The position numbers and the translations under genes are program-made. From Neisseria zoodegmatis (GTDB lineage: Bacteria > Pseudomonadota > Gammaproteobacteria > Burkholderiales > Neisseriaceae), in NCBI RefSeq assembly GCF_900187305.1, contig NZ_LT906434.1, positions 2,294,001 through 2,358,000 of the forward strand: a stretch of 64,000 nucleotides of DNA, read 5' to 3'. The notes below the pieces were generated by a model. The model was not told the DNA's origin. It was given only the letters and a program-made list of their open reading frames with translations, and ran no database searches. Position 1 is the first letter of the stretch, and every line of letters begins with the position of its first letter. Below are positions 1-8,029 of this stretch, piece by piece.

Positions 1-320
1 AGCGGCTGTCCGGCACGCACATAGCTGCCCTCTTGGAACAACCGCTTTTTAATGATGCCGCCTACTTGGGGCATAATGTCCGCAGAACGGTGCGATTCCA
101 ACCGCCCCGGCAGCTCCGTGGCAATCGTTACCTGCTGAGGCTGCACCGTCACCACGCCCACCACCGGCGGGGGCGCTTCTTTTTGAGCCGCAGCCGCAGG
201 TTTGCCCGCTGCCGCCTTTTCCTCTTTGCCTTTGCCGCCGCATGCCGACAAGGCCAATGCCGTTGCCGCAGCCAAAGCGGCCAGCCGTATTGTTTTTATT
301 TTATAAGTATGATTAACCAT
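1..320 (-). CDS. mtrC: MtrC, periplasmic adaptor of the MtrCDE efflux pump (3' end outside window)
   Basis: Only the first ~106 codons are inside the window. The reading frame starts at the ATG at 320 and runs leftward off the edge with no stop. It opens with a lipoprotein signal (a hydrophobic run ending in ALSACGG, lipid Cys near residue 24). A Lys/Ala-rich linker follows, then the start of the membrane-fusion fold (VGVVTVQPQQVTIATELPGR and the GGIIKKRLFQEGSYV region that precedes the lipoyl half). This matches RND membrane fusion proteins of the AcrA/MtrC type. In Neisseria, MtrC bridges the inner-membrane pump MtrD and the outer-membrane channel MtrE and exports hydrophobic agents, bile salts and antimicrobial peptides. 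It lies divergent from mtrR as in gonococcus, and repression by MtrR is expected. Confidence 0.93.
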   Translation of the reverse strand, partial: MVNHTYKIKTIRLAALAAATALALSACGGKGKEEKAAAGKPAAAAQKEAPPPVVGVVTVQPQQVTIATELPGRLESHRSADIMPQVGGIIKKRLFQEGSYVRAGQP

Positions 321-471
321 TATTATCCTGTCTTTCCGGTATTGAATATGATGTTTTTCATCAAGAAAATCTGTTGCCGAATTCTGCCGTCATCTTTAGA
401 TGGCAACGTGCGGTTACAGTCTTTTTCCGCACAGAAAAAGGCACAATATCAGCATATTAACAACTGGCGAA

Positions 472-500
472 ATTATACATACACTGTTGCATGTTAAAAA
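472..500 (-). promoter_or_regulatory. Putative mtrC promoter
   Basis: On the minus strand a perfect TATAAT lies at 477-472. A poor -35 (TTTTTA, 500-495) sits 17 bp upstream, so activity may depend on extra factors. It is interleaved with the divergent mtrR promoter: the mtrR -35 lies inside this promoter's spacer. Confidence 0.5.
477..494. promoter_or_regulatory. Candidate MtrR operator, imperfect palindrome
   Basis: An 18-bp imperfect dyad begins ACAT and ends ATGT, with 12 of 18 positions symmetric. It sits between the -10 and -35 of mtrC and covers the -35 of mtrR. Its layout resembles TACAT-type operators bound by AcrR/TtgR-class TetR repressors. Binding by MtrR is inferred. Confidence 0.4.
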
Positions 501-515
501 GTTCTTTCTTATAAT
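487..515 (+). promoter_or_regulatory. mtrR promoter
   Basis: TTGCAT (487-492), a 17-bp spacer and a perfect TATAAT (510-515) lie about 40 bp before the mtrR ATG. The divergent, overlapping arrangement with mtrC is like the gonococcal mtr control region. Confidence 0.65.
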
Positions 516-554
516 CACCCAAAAAATTTACAAAAAATAACTTCCTTCACTGCC

Positions 555-1193
555 ATGAGAAAAACCAAAACCGAAGCCTTGAAAACGCGCGAACACCTGA
601 TGCTCGCCGCCTTAGATACTTTCTACGAAAAAGGCGTTTCGCGCGCCTCTCTTAACGAAATCGCCCAAAACGCCGGCGTAACCCGCGGTGCTCTGTATTG
701 GCATTTCAAAAACAAAGAAGACCTTTTCGATGCCCTGTTCCATCGCTTATTCGACGAAGCCCGCTCGCATCTCGAAAAAGACTTAAACAACGACGCCGCC
801 AACATGCGCGAGAGCATGCACACCAGCCTGCTCAATATGTTTCAACGCATGGAAAACGATCCCGTCCACCACAAGTTTTGCAACATCCTTTTTCTTAAGT
901 GCGAACACACCGAGCAAAACCAAACCATCGTGGCCGTTATCCACAAATACCAAAGCATGTGGAACGAGTTGCTCAGCGCCGTGCTGGCACAGTGCATCAA
1001 ACAAAAATCGCTGCCCGAAAACCTCGACATCCAAGCAGCCGTGATTTACTTTAAAGCCGCGATCGACGGCCTGCTGTACCAATGGCTGCTCAACCCGCAA
1101 CGGCTGGATTTACAAACCATCGGCCCGCGTTTTGCCGAAACCATCTTCGGCGCGCTCGAACACTGCACGACTTTGCATCAAACGCCTGCTTAA
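555..1193 (+). CDS. mtrR: MtrR, TetR-family repressor of the mtr efflux operon
   Basis: A 212-residue TetR-family regulator (gonococcal MtrR is 210). Residues ~10-57 form the N-terminal TetR domain; the helix-turn-helix includes SLNEIAQNAGVTRGALYWHF (residues 32-51). The rest is the all-helical ligand-binding and dimer domain, carrying the family-specific stretch NILFLKCEHTEQN. Residue 39 is Asn, whereas gonococcal MtrR has Ala; changes at 39 and 45 affect DNA binding in gonococcus, but Gly45 is conserved here. It represses divergent mtrC through operator sequences in the shared intergenic region. An inverted DUS pair after the stop can act as terminator. Confidence 0.95.
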   Translation: MRKTKTEALKTREHLMLAALDTFYEKGVSRASLNEIAQNAGVTRGALYWHFKNKEDLFDALFHRLFDEARSHLEKDLNNDAANMRESMHTSLLNMFQRMENDPVHHKFCNILFLKCEHTEQNQTIVAVIHKYQSMWNELLSAVLAQCIKQKSLPENLDIQAAVIYFKAAIDGLLYQWLLNPQRLDLQTIGPRFAETIFGALEHCTTLHQTPA

Positions 1194-1238
1194 GCTGAAA
1201 CATACTTTCTCTTAGCACAGAACCAAAGCCATGAAAAA

Positions 1239-1280
1239 AGGCCGTCTGAAAACGCTACACACGCTTTTTCAGACGGCCTT
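1239..1280 (+). terminator. Inverted DUS pair downstream of mtrR
   Basis: AGGCCGTCTGAAAA and its complement are separated by a short loop and followed by TTT. It can fold as a rho-independent terminator for mtrR, or for the converging RDD gene on the other strand. Confidence 0.6.
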
Positions 1281-1303
1281 TAAGTTCTAATCAATGTTGT
1301 CAA

Positions 1304-1723
1304 TTAACGGGTATGCACCACAACCGTACCGGCCATTTTATCGTGCCAACCCTGCTTCTCAATATCCAATGCGACCCAGATATAGCCAAGCATCAATACC
1401 ATTCCTGAAACAATGTAGCCGACATAGCGGATAAACGACTGCCCGAGGCTAATATCTTCGCCCGTTTTCGCATCTACGATTTTCAGGCCGAGCAGCATTT
1501 TTCCCGGCGTGGCAGACCTTTTTACCCAAAAACCAATGGTAAACAGCAACGGAAAAATATAGTTCAAAACAATATCCGCCGTACCCAAAGGTGCTATTGT
1601 TTCAGTGATGAAATATTCTTCGCCGTAAATCAGATACAGCAAAGGCAGAATAATTGCTAATAGAATCAAGGCATCGATCAAGCTGGCTGCCACACGAATC
1701 CAAAATCCGGCGTATTTCATCAT
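1304..1723 (-). CDS. RDD family membrane protein
   Basis: 139 residues with three to four hydrophobic segments (about 10-35, 52-68 and 108-128). It has the RDD signature: an N-terminal Arg followed by Asp in the first membrane helix (FWIRVAASLIDALIL) and a second block (KRSATPGKMLLGLKIVDAKTG). RDD proteins are small inner-membrane proteins of generally unknown function; some are linked to ion transport or stress. It is transcribed alone, converging on mtrR and upstream of the fba terminator. No specific substrate can be assigned. Confidence 0.85.
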   Translation of the reverse strand: MMKYAGFWIRVAASLIDALILLAIILPLLYLIYGEEYFITETIAPLGTADIVLNYIFPLLFTIGFWVKRSATPGKMLLGLKIVDAKTGEDISLGQSFIRYVGYIVSGMVLMLGYIWVALDIEKQGWHDKMAGTVVVHTR

Positions 1724-1776
1724 TGCTTCCTTTCTCTTCTCTCATATCGGCGCATTGCCACTGTTTATTTGTCCAA

Positions 1777-1805
1777 AGGCCGTCTGAAAAGTTTTCAGAC
1801 GGCCT
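1777..1805 (-). terminator. Inverted DUS pair after fba
   Basis: Two DUS in a perfect 14-bp inverted repeat with a 1-nt centre, just 3' of fba on the minus strand. A typical neisserial DUS-type terminator. Confidence 0.6.
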
Positions 1806-1829
1806 CTTTTAGTAAAATATCAGATTGAT

Positions 1830-2894
1830 TTATCTTACAATTTGATTCAATTCGCCTTTGGCATAGCGGGTAGCCATTTTTTCCAGCGATACCGGTTTGA
1901 TTTTAGAAGCCTGACCTTCGCAACCGAACGCCACATAGCGGTCAATACAGATTTGCTTCATAGCTTCTACGGTTTTGGCCAAATATTTGCGCGGGTCGAA
2001 CTCTGCGGGGTTTTCCGCCATAAATTTGCGGATGGCACCGGTGGACGCCAAGCGCAGGTCGGTGTCGATATTCACTTTACGCACGCCGTGCTTGATGCCT
2101 TCTACGATTTCTTCCACCGGCACGCCGTAGGTTTCGCCGATGGCGCCGCCGTGTTCGTTAATGATTTTCAGCCATTCTTGCGGCACAGAGCTGGAGCCGT
2201 GCATCACGATATGGGTGTTGGGCAGGGCTTCGTGGATTTCTTTGATGCGGTCGATACGCAACACATCGCCTGTGGGCGGACGGGTAAATTTGTACGCGCC
2301 GTGGCTGGTGCCGATGGCAATCGCCAATGCGTCCACGCCGGTATCGCGCACGAAACGGGTGGCATCTTCCACGCTGGTGAGCATTTGGTCGTGGGTCAGT
2401 TTGCCGACTGCGCCCACGCCGTCTTCTTCGCCGGCTTCACCGGTTTCCAAGTTGCCCAATACGCCGATTTCGCCTTCTACGGAAACGCCGCAGGCATGGG
2501 AGAACTCAACTACTTTACGGGTTACTTCCACATTGTATTCATAGGTGGACGGAGTTTTGCCGTCTTCCAGCAGCGAGCCGTCCATCATCACAGACGAAAA
2601 ACCGAGCTGGATGGAGCGTTGGCACACGTCGGGCGATGCGCCGTGGTCTTGGTGCATCACCACGGGGATATGGGGAAATTCTTCCACGGCGGCCAAAATC
2701 AGATGGCGTAAAAAAGGTGCGCCTGCATATTTGCGCGCACCTGCGCTGGCCTGAACGATGACAGGCGCGTTAACTTGGTCGGCGGCTTCCATAATGGCGC
2801 GCATTTGTTCGAGATTGTTCACGTTGAAAGCGGGCAAGCCGTAGCTGTTTTCTGCGGCGTGGTCGAGCAGTTGGCGCATGGATACAAGTGCCAT
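1830..2894 (-). CDS. fba: Class II fructose-1,6-bisphosphate aldolase
   Basis: 354 residues, full length for the long class II (Calvin-type) aldolases. It cleaves fructose 1,6-bisphosphate to DHAP and glyceraldehyde 3-phosphate, and works in the reverse direction during gluconeogenesis. Visible motifs are the zinc-binding [10 protein letters not shown] (residues ~80), the Glu-rich segment around [11 protein letters not shown] (~138-148), GTSHGAYKF with a metal-ligand His, and [10 protein letters not shown] with another. The ATG has a GGAGGATTC-type ribosome site. It is monocistronic, bounded by a DUS terminator. Confidence 0.97.
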   Translation of the reverse strand: MALVSMRQLLDHAAENSYGLPAFNVNNLEQMRAIMEAADQVNAPVIVQASAGARKYAGAPFLRHLILAAVEEFPHIPVVMHQDHGASPDVCQRSIQLGFSSVMMDGSLLEDGKTPSTYEYNVEVTRKVVEFSHACGVSVEGEIGVLGNLETGEAGEEDGVGAVGKLTHDQMLTSVEDATRFVRDTGVDALAIAIGTSHGAYKFTRPPTGDVLRIDRIKEIHEALPNTHIVMHGSSSVPQEWLKIINEHGGAIGETYGVPVEEIVEGIKHGVRKVNIDTDLRLASTGAIRKFMAENPAEFDPRKYLAKTVEAMKQICIDRYVAFGCEGQASKIKPVSLEKMATRYAKGELNQIVR

Positions 2895-3083
2895 ATAGAA
2901 TCCTCCGGGTTGAAAAAGTAAATGAATGACTAAAGCGTAATTATACCAGCTTCACTATTGATAAAACTACACGCGGCAACATAAATAAACGTGCGCTTCG
3001 CGCAGCCGGCAAGCAGGCATCGCGCCGGCTTCGGCAATTCGGCTACAATATCCGCCTGTTTAATAGCCAGCAATGGAGCGAGT

Positions 3084-3512
3084 ATGCCCCGCATCAGCGT
3101 CCCCCGCCCTGCAAAAGCAGTGTTCCGCACCTCGGTTACGGTACAGATCGGCGACATCAATTACGGCAACCACCTCGCCAACGATGCGGTGCTGCGTATC
3201 TGCCACGAATGCCGCATCCGTTGGCTGGCGCAACACGGTTTTACCGAACTCGATGCGGGCGGTGCCGGGCTGATTATGGCCGACGCCGCCGTGCAGTATC
3301 TGGCGCAGGCACATCACCGCGATATGCTGGACGTTATCATGGATGTGACCGATATAACCCGCAGTGGGTTCACTTTGCTCTACGACATCCGCCGCGCCGA
3401 CGACCAACGCGCCATCGCCGCGGTGCAAACGGGCATGGTGTGTTTCGATTACGGCACGCAAAAAATAAGCCGCCTGCCGGAAAGCCTGCGGGCGGTGTGT
3501 GAGGCCGTCTGA
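3084..3512 (+). CDS. Hot-dog fold acyl-CoA thioesterase
   Basis: 142 residues from the ATG at 3084, which has GGAG 6 nt upstream. The open frame extends to 2991, but that extension lacks a ribosome site and does not look like the family. The core GDINYGNHLANDAVLRICHECRIRWL is the 4-hydroxybenzoyl-CoA thioesterase/YbgC-like active-site helix with the Asp/Asn-Gly-His arrangement. Such enzymes hydrolyse short or medium acyl-CoA; the physiological substrate is unknown. It stands alone between fba and metR and ends in an inverted DUS pair. Confidence 0.82.
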   Translation: MPRISVPRPAKAVFRTSVTVQIGDINYGNHLANDAVLRICHECRIRWLAQHGFTELDAGGAGLIMADAAVQYLAQAHHRDMLDVIMDVTDITRSGFTLLYDIRRADDQRAIAAVQTGMVCFDYGTQKISRLPESLRAVCEAV

Positions 3513-3530
3513 AAAATTTTCAGACGGCCT
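3501..3530 (+). terminator. Inverted DUS pair after thioesterase
   Basis: A DUS and its complement form a perfect stem overlapping the stop codon of the thioesterase. It can also serve the converging metR. Confidence 0.6.
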
Positions 3531-3582
3531 ATTCATTCAATCAATATATAAACCTTTAGGCGTGCCAAACCGCTACACGCCG

Positions 3583-4509
3583 CTACATCCCCAGCACACT
3601 CAATCCGGGCAAATCGGCGAAGCTGCGGTCGCGCACGATTTGGCAGAAGTTTTCCAAATACGTTTTGCCCGTATCTTCCGCCCGCATGGCGGCGTAAAGC
3701 TCGCTTTGCAGGCCGTCTGAAGTAATCTGGCGGGAAATCACATAACCTTTTTCCAAATACGGCATCACTGTCCAATACGGCAGCGCGGCAATACCGCGGC
3801 GGCTGGCGACCAATTGGATAATGGCGATGGTCAGCTCGCTGTGGCGGCGCGCCGGATTAACGCCTTTGGGCAGCAGGATTTTGCGCAACAAATCCAGCAT
3901 ATCGTCGGGCACGGGATAAGTAATCAGCGTTTCATCGGCAAAATCTTCCGCTTCCCACACCGCTTTGGCAGCAAGCGGATGGTCTTTCGCACAAATACCG
4001 ACCATGCCGTAAGCAAATAAAGGCTGGTATGCAATGCCCTGCTGCGGCGCCGCTTCCGAAACAATCGCCAAGTCGGCACGGTGTTGCAGCAGCAGCCCGA
4101 CCGGATCGGCCTGAAATCCCGACACGATATCCAGCTCCACCTGCGGCCACAACGGGCGGAACTCGCCCATCGCCGGCATCAGCCAATCGAAACAGGTATG
4201 GCATTCCACCGCCAGCCGTAGTTCACCCGCCTCGCCTTCGATAATCTGCGCCATATCGCGCTCGGCCGCCGCCACTTGCGGCAGCAGATCATGCGCCAAT
4301 TGCAGCAGCCGCTCGCCCGCCGGTGTAAAACGCAACGGCGCGGATTTGCGTTCAAACAAAGGCGTATCGTAATAATTTTCCAATGCGCGGATTTGATGCG
4401 ACAAAGCAGATTGCGTGAGGAACACGCGCTTGGCGGCCAACGATACGCTGCCCGTTTCTTCAAGCGCCAGCAAGGTTTTCAGATGGCGCAGTTCGATGAT
4501 GGAATCCAT
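3583..4509 (-). CDS. metR: MetR-like LysR-family regulator of methionine genes
   Basis: 308 residues from the ATG at 4509. A longer frame reaches 4605 but encodes a DUS (the residues VRPSEN) and is not conserved in type. Residues 1-60 are the LysR winged HTH (VSLAAKRVFLTQSALSHQIRAL); residues ~90-300 are the periplasmic-binding-like effector domain. The stretches LRLAVECHTCFDWLMPAMGEF and LITYPVP closely resemble MetR of enterobacteria, where homocysteine is the co-inducer for metE and related genes. No met gene lies next to it. No clear Shine-Dalgarno precedes the ATG, because a DUS sits directly upstream. Confidence 0.85.
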   Translation of the reverse strand: MDSIIELRHLKTLLALEETGSVSLAAKRVFLTQSALSHQIRALENYYDTPLFERKSAPLRFTPAGERLLQLAHDLLPQVAAAERDMAQIIEGEAGELRLAVECHTCFDWLMPAMGEFRPLWPQVELDIVSGFQADPVGLLLQHRADLAIVSEAAPQQGIAYQPLFAYGMVGICAKDHPLAAKAVWEAEDFADETLITYPVPDDMLDLLRKILLPKGVNPARRHSELTIAIIQLVASRRGIAALPYWTVMPYLEKGYVISRQITSDGLQSELYAAMRAEDTGKTYLENFCQIVRDRSFADLPGLSVLGM

Positions 4510-4669
4510 GTTTTCAGACGGCCTGACAGATAATTGCTTCAAGACGCGCATATTAAAATAATTCATATTGAAGCGCAAATTGATGAATACAGCACCGCAC
4601 CCCAAGTCCCGTTAGTCAGCCCGCTTTACGCTACAATAACAGTTTTACACTTAGGCCGTCTGAAACCCC

Positions 4670-4987
4670 ATGCTCGCCGCCGAACAGCTCGCCCTCTTCT
4701 CCCTCCCCGCGCCCGAATCCGCCGGCAGCTGGAGCGTTTACCTCATTCTCTGCGACAACCAATCGCTCTACTGCGGCATCAGCAACCGCCCCGAAGCACG
4801 CTTCGCCGCCCATCTCTCCGGCAAAGGCGCGCGCTACACCCGCATCCGCAAACCCCTATCCATGCGGCTGGTGTATCACGAGCTTTCCCGCGAACACGCC
4901 CTGCGCGCAGAAATCCGCATCAAGCAGCTCACAGCGGCACAAAAGCAGCAGCTCTGGCAGCTGCTTCCCAATTTTCAGACGGCCTGA
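4670..4987 (+). CDS. GIY-YIG domain protein (UPF0213/YhbQ type)
   Basis: 105 residues. A single GIY-YIG fold covers ~20-90: the first motif reads VYLILCDNQSLYCGIS, the conserved Arg lies in RFAAHLSGKGARYTR, and the late motif contains EHALRAEIRIKQL. These stand-alone proteins resemble the UvrC nuclease module; E. coli YhbQ is a related protein. The last codons and stop lie within a DUS (FQTA then TGA). Only ~50 bp separate it from ubiG, so the two may be cotranscribed. Confidence 0.85.
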   Translation: MLAAEQLALFSLPAPESAGSWSVYLILCDNQSLYCGISNRPEARFAAHLSGKGARYTRIRKPLSMRLVYHELSREHALRAEIRIKQLTAAQKQQLWQLLPNFQTA

Positions 4988-5038
4988 GTTTGGTATAAAA
5001 TCCCCCCAACTTCCAACCTATATATAAAGAAGAGAACG

Positions 5039-5755
5039 ATGACTGCCGAAACACCACACAACGTCGATCACAGCGAAATCGACAAATTCAGCCAGCTTGC
5101 CGACAAATGGTGGGATAAAACAGGCGAATTCAAACCCCTGCACGACATCAATCCTCTTCGCTTAGGCTACATCGACCTGCACGGCAACATCGCCGGCAAA
5201 ACCGTGCTCGACGTTGGCTGCGGCGGCGGCATTCTCACCGAAAGCATGGCCAAACTCGGCGCAGCCCATGTAACCGGCATCGACATGGCCGAAAAATCGC
5301 TGCAAGTGGCCGAACGCCATGCCGCCGAACAAAACGTAACCAATATCGCCTACCGCTGCGTGCGCGTAGAAGACCTCGCCGCCGAACGCCCGCACAGCTT
5401 CGACGTGGTTACCTGCATGGAAATGATGGAACACGTTCCCGACCCCGCCGCCATCGTCAAAGCCTGCGCACAACTGGTCAAACCCGACGGCGTGGTGTTT
5501 TTCTCCACCATCAACCGCAACCGCAAATCCTATCTGCACGCCATCATCGGTGCCGAATACATCCTAAACCTCGTACCGCGCGGCACGCACGATTGGGACA
5601 AATTCATCACCCCCGCCGAACTCGCCCGCATGTGCCGCAACGCAGGTTTGGACTTAATCGACAGCAAAGGTATGGGCTACAACCTGCTCACCAAAGTTTA
5701 CTCGCTCAACAACGACACCGGCGTCAACTACATGATCGCCTGCAAACCGGCCTGA
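5039..5755 (+). CDS. ubiG: UbiG, ubiquinone biosynthesis O-methyltransferase
   Basis: 238 residues. UbiG methylates the two hydroxyl groups formed during ubiquinone synthesis using S-adenosylmethionine. The sequence shows the N-terminal [12 protein letters not shown] segment, the SAM-binding [12 protein letters not shown] (residues ~56-67), the acidic motif [11 protein letters not shown], and [13 protein letters not shown], all typical of UbiG. An AAGAGA ribosome site precedes the ATG, and a TATAAA at 4994 may be its own -10. Ubiquinone feeds the respiratory chain that ends, in part, at the cbb3 oxidase encoded in this window. Confidence 0.95.
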   Translation: MTAETPHNVDHSEIDKFSQLADKWWDKTGEFKPLHDINPLRLGYIDLHGNIAGKTVLDVGCGGGILTESMAKLGAAHVTGIDMAEKSLQVAERHAAEQNVTNIAYRCVRVEDLAAERPHSFDVVTCMEMMEHVPDPAAIVKACAQLVKPDGVVFFSTINRNRKSYLHAIIGAEYILNLVPRGTHDWDKFITPAELARMCRNAGLDLIDSKGMGYNLLTKVYSLNNDTGVNYMIACKPA

Positions 5756-5904
5756 TACTGCCGTCAATCTTCAAATGCGGGCGTATCAACACAAAGCACC
5801 GCCCGCTTAACTTTCCCCTTATCGTTTTCAGACGGCCTCAAGCCTCTCGAACATAAAAAACAGGCCACTTACACAAGCGGCCTGTTTGGTTTCGGTCTAA
5901 CCCG

Positions 5905-6150
5905 TTACTTCTTAATCACACGGGTGTAAATCGCCAAAATAATCACGGCAAAAATGGTAGAAGCGATCCAACCCGCAGGCTCGCCCACTTGATACCAACC
6001 GGCTTGCTGACCGACAAAACCCGCCAACAGCGAACCGCCGATACCCAGCAGCGTGGTCATGATGAAGCCCAAATTGTCTTTACCGGGATGCAGAAACTTC
6101 GCCAGCACGCCCACAATAAAGCCCACAATAATCGTTACAATCCAACCCAT
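5905..6150 (-). CDS. GlsB/YeaQ/YmgE family small membrane protein
   Basis: 81 residues from the ATG at 6150, preceded by GAGGAAA. The frame is open to 6384 but the upstream part is not membrane-like and has no ribosome site. Three hydrophobic helices are rich in Gly, with the family features GWIVTIIVGFIVG, LGFIMTTLLGIGGSLLAGFVG and a C-terminal helix. The family is annotated transglycosylase-associated protein, but its function is not known; several members are stress-induced. Confidence 0.85.
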   Translation of the reverse strand: MGWIVTIIVGFIVGVLAKFLHPGKDNLGFIMTTLLGIGGSLLAGFVGQQAGWYQVGEPAGWIASTIFAVIILAIYTRVIKK

Positions 6151-6457
6151 AACATTTCCTCTCGTATTTATTCGGTTACATTTATCAAAACGATGCCTGC
6201 GCAATCCGAAATGTCGAATCTTATTCCGACTGCAAACATCATTACGCCGGCCATCATACACAGCCGCACCGCCCGCACCGCCCACTCTTGCATTTCTTTT
6301 CAAAAAAATAAGAAACTTTGGACTCCGGCCGCCGATTCGATACCTGTTTACAACAAAACCGCCGTTTTCAGTACATCGCAGCAACCGTGCGTTGAATAAC
6401 TTGAGGCCGTCTGAATATCTTTTCAGACTGCCTCAAGCCACTTTCCACATCACTACA
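6151..6457. other. Intergenic region 6151-6457
   Basis: Holds the upstream region of the small membrane protein and, at 6403-6433, an imperfect inverted DUS pair (one arm is CAGACTGCCT) that probably terminates rluC. No convincing gene was found. Confidence 0.5.
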
Positions 6458-7444
6458 TCATTCCGCTTTCTGCTGATGCGCCAACACCGTAACCAACTGC
6501 GCCAACTCTTGCGGCAACGGAGCAACCAGTTTCAGCGGTTCTCCCGTCAGCGGGTGCTGCAAGTGCAACTCCGCCGCGTGCAGAAACATCCGTTTCAAAC
6601 CCAGCTTCTGCAAGCGTTTATTGGCCTGATAATCGCCGTAGCGTTCGTCGCCCGCAATCGGACATTGCTGCGACTGCATGTGCACGCGGATTTGATGAGT
6701 GCGGCCGGTTTTTAAGGTGGCCTCTACAAAAGTCAGATCGGAAAGGCCGACCTGATGCAGCAGGCCGCCTGAAAAGCGTTTCAGCACGCGCAGCACCGTG
6801 TGCGCATGCTGGCCGTTTTCACTCACGCGCACCATCTTTTCGCCTTGCGCACCCGTGTATTTGAACAGCGGCAGTTTCACATTCAGCTTATCCTGCGCCA
6901 GCCTGCCCACACCCAACGCCAGATAAACTTTTTTCGGGTGGTCGTTGCGGATGGCTTCATGCAGCTTCACCAGCGCGCTGCGTTTCTTGGCCACCATCAA
7001 CAGCCCGCTGGTATCTTTGTCTAGCCGGTGCACCAACTCGAGATAACGTGCTTCGGGGCGGGCGCGGCGCAATTGCTCGATCACGCCGAAACTCACGCCG
7101 CTGCCGCCGTGCACCGCCACGCCGCTGGGCTTGTTTACCACCAGCATCGCATCGTCTTCGTAAACGATTTCAAAATCGCGCGCGGGCACGGGCATGTTTT
7201 CAGACGGCCTCTGCTTTTCGGCAATACGCACCGGCGGAATACGCACGACATCGCCCGCCTCGATGCGGTCGGTCGGCTTGCAGCGTTTTTTGTTCAAACG
7301 CACCTCGCCCGCACGGATGATGCGCTGGATATGGCTTTTGGGTACGCCTTTTAAAATTTTGATTAAAAAATTATCCAGCCGCTGCCCCGCATCTTCGTCG
7401 GAAATGCTGATATGGTTAACCAAGTCTTTGCTAATTGTCGGCAT
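6458..7444 (-). CDS. rluC: RluC, 23S rRNA pseudouridine synthase
   Basis: 328 residues. An N-terminal S4 RNA-binding domain (~15-75, GQRLDNFLIKILKGVPKSHIQ...RAGEVRLNKKRCKP) is followed by the RluA-family catalytic domain with motif II HRLDKDTSGLLMVAKK, where the Asp is the catalytic nucleophile, and the RTHQIRVHMQ motif. RluC converts uridines 955, 2504 and 2580 of 23S rRNA (E. coli numbering) to pseudouridine. It diverges from rne, the same arrangement as in E. coli. A DUS inside codes for RPSEN near residue 80. Confidence 0.93.
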   Translation of the reverse strand: MPTISKDLVNHISISDEDAGQRLDNFLIKILKGVPKSHIQRIIRAGEVRLNKKRCKPTDRIEAGDVVRIPPVRIAEKQRPSENMPVPARDFEIVYEDDAMLVVNKPSGVAVHGGSGVSFGVIEQLRRARPEARYLELVHRLDKDTSGLLMVAKKRSALVKLHEAIRNDHPKKVYLALGVGRLAQDKLNVKLPLFKYTGAQGEKMVRVSENGQHAHTVLRVLKRFSGGLLHQVGLSDLTFVEATLKTGRTHQIRVHMQSQQCPIAGDERYGDYQANKRLQKLGLKRMFLHAAELHLQHPLTGEPLKLVAPLPQELAQLVTVLAHQQKAE

Positions 7445-8029
7445 TTTCTCTATAATCCGCTTACGTTTTCAGGCGTTGCCGCCCGAATAATCAGGCCGTC
7501 TGAAAACTTATTGTAAACCGGAATTTTATACTAAAAAGCACGCCACAAAGCATTTCCTTTACCTGCCGCCAAGCCGGGCAGGTAAAGACGTAATTAAGTT
7601 TAACCTTTTCCGGCAGGCCTTCCGACCCGGCATAAGACGCACCCGAACAAACATGTGCGCAGCCCTCGGCAGTACAACCGCCGGACAGTAATGAAGAAGA
7701 CGGCTCAGATTTTTCGTGTTTCGCGCAGCATAGAAACCAAAGCGGAACCACAGGCATTGCCGATACGCTGTTTACACCCTTCCGCCGCCGCTTGCCGGTG
7801 CAGATACATGCGGATGCAATCAGAAATACCGCCGGTACACTTTACACAATAAACGGCACAAATCCTGTAAACACAAGCGGTTATCTAGAAGCGATGGCCA
7901 TTGCTCTTTATACACTCCTTCTCGTTCGGATAACGCCCCACACGCCGTTTCAGACGGCCTGAACATTGGCGGCTTATAAGCGTTGAAAACTGATTACACG
8001 CCTCGTGGGTGCTCGAAAACGAGGTAGTC
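7445..8029. other. Long rluC-rne intergenic region with rne leader
   Basis: 585 bp between divergent rluC and rne, similar in size and arrangement to E. coli, where the rne mRNA has a long structured 5' UTR used for autoregulation. It holds a perfect 10-bp inverted repeat (TTTACCTGCC, 7558-7567, with 7577-7586), two single DUS (near 7494 and 7950) and a hairpin over the rne ribosome site. Small open frames on both strands lack good starts and are not called as genes. Confidence 0.6.
8001..8024 (+). promoter_or_regulatory. Hairpin sequestering the rne Shine-Dalgarno
   Basis: CCTCGT (8001-8006) pairs with ACGAGG (8019-8024). The second arm contains GAGG, the ribosome-binding site of rne. An alternative smaller hairpin (CTCG-AAAA-CGAG, 8012-8023) covers part of it. 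Translational feedback by RNase E is inferred by analogy with the E. coli rne leader. Confidence 0.5.

Noticed and set aside
1842..2711. 289-codon open frame opposite fba, His/Gly/Phe-rich
   Set aside because: Shadow of the strongly conserved fba gene; composition is typical of antisense frames in coding DNA.
7491..7852. Small frames in the rne leader, including a Cys-containing minus-strand frame around 7705-7895
   Set aside because: No start codon with a ribosome site, stops interrupt, and a structured leader explains the region better.
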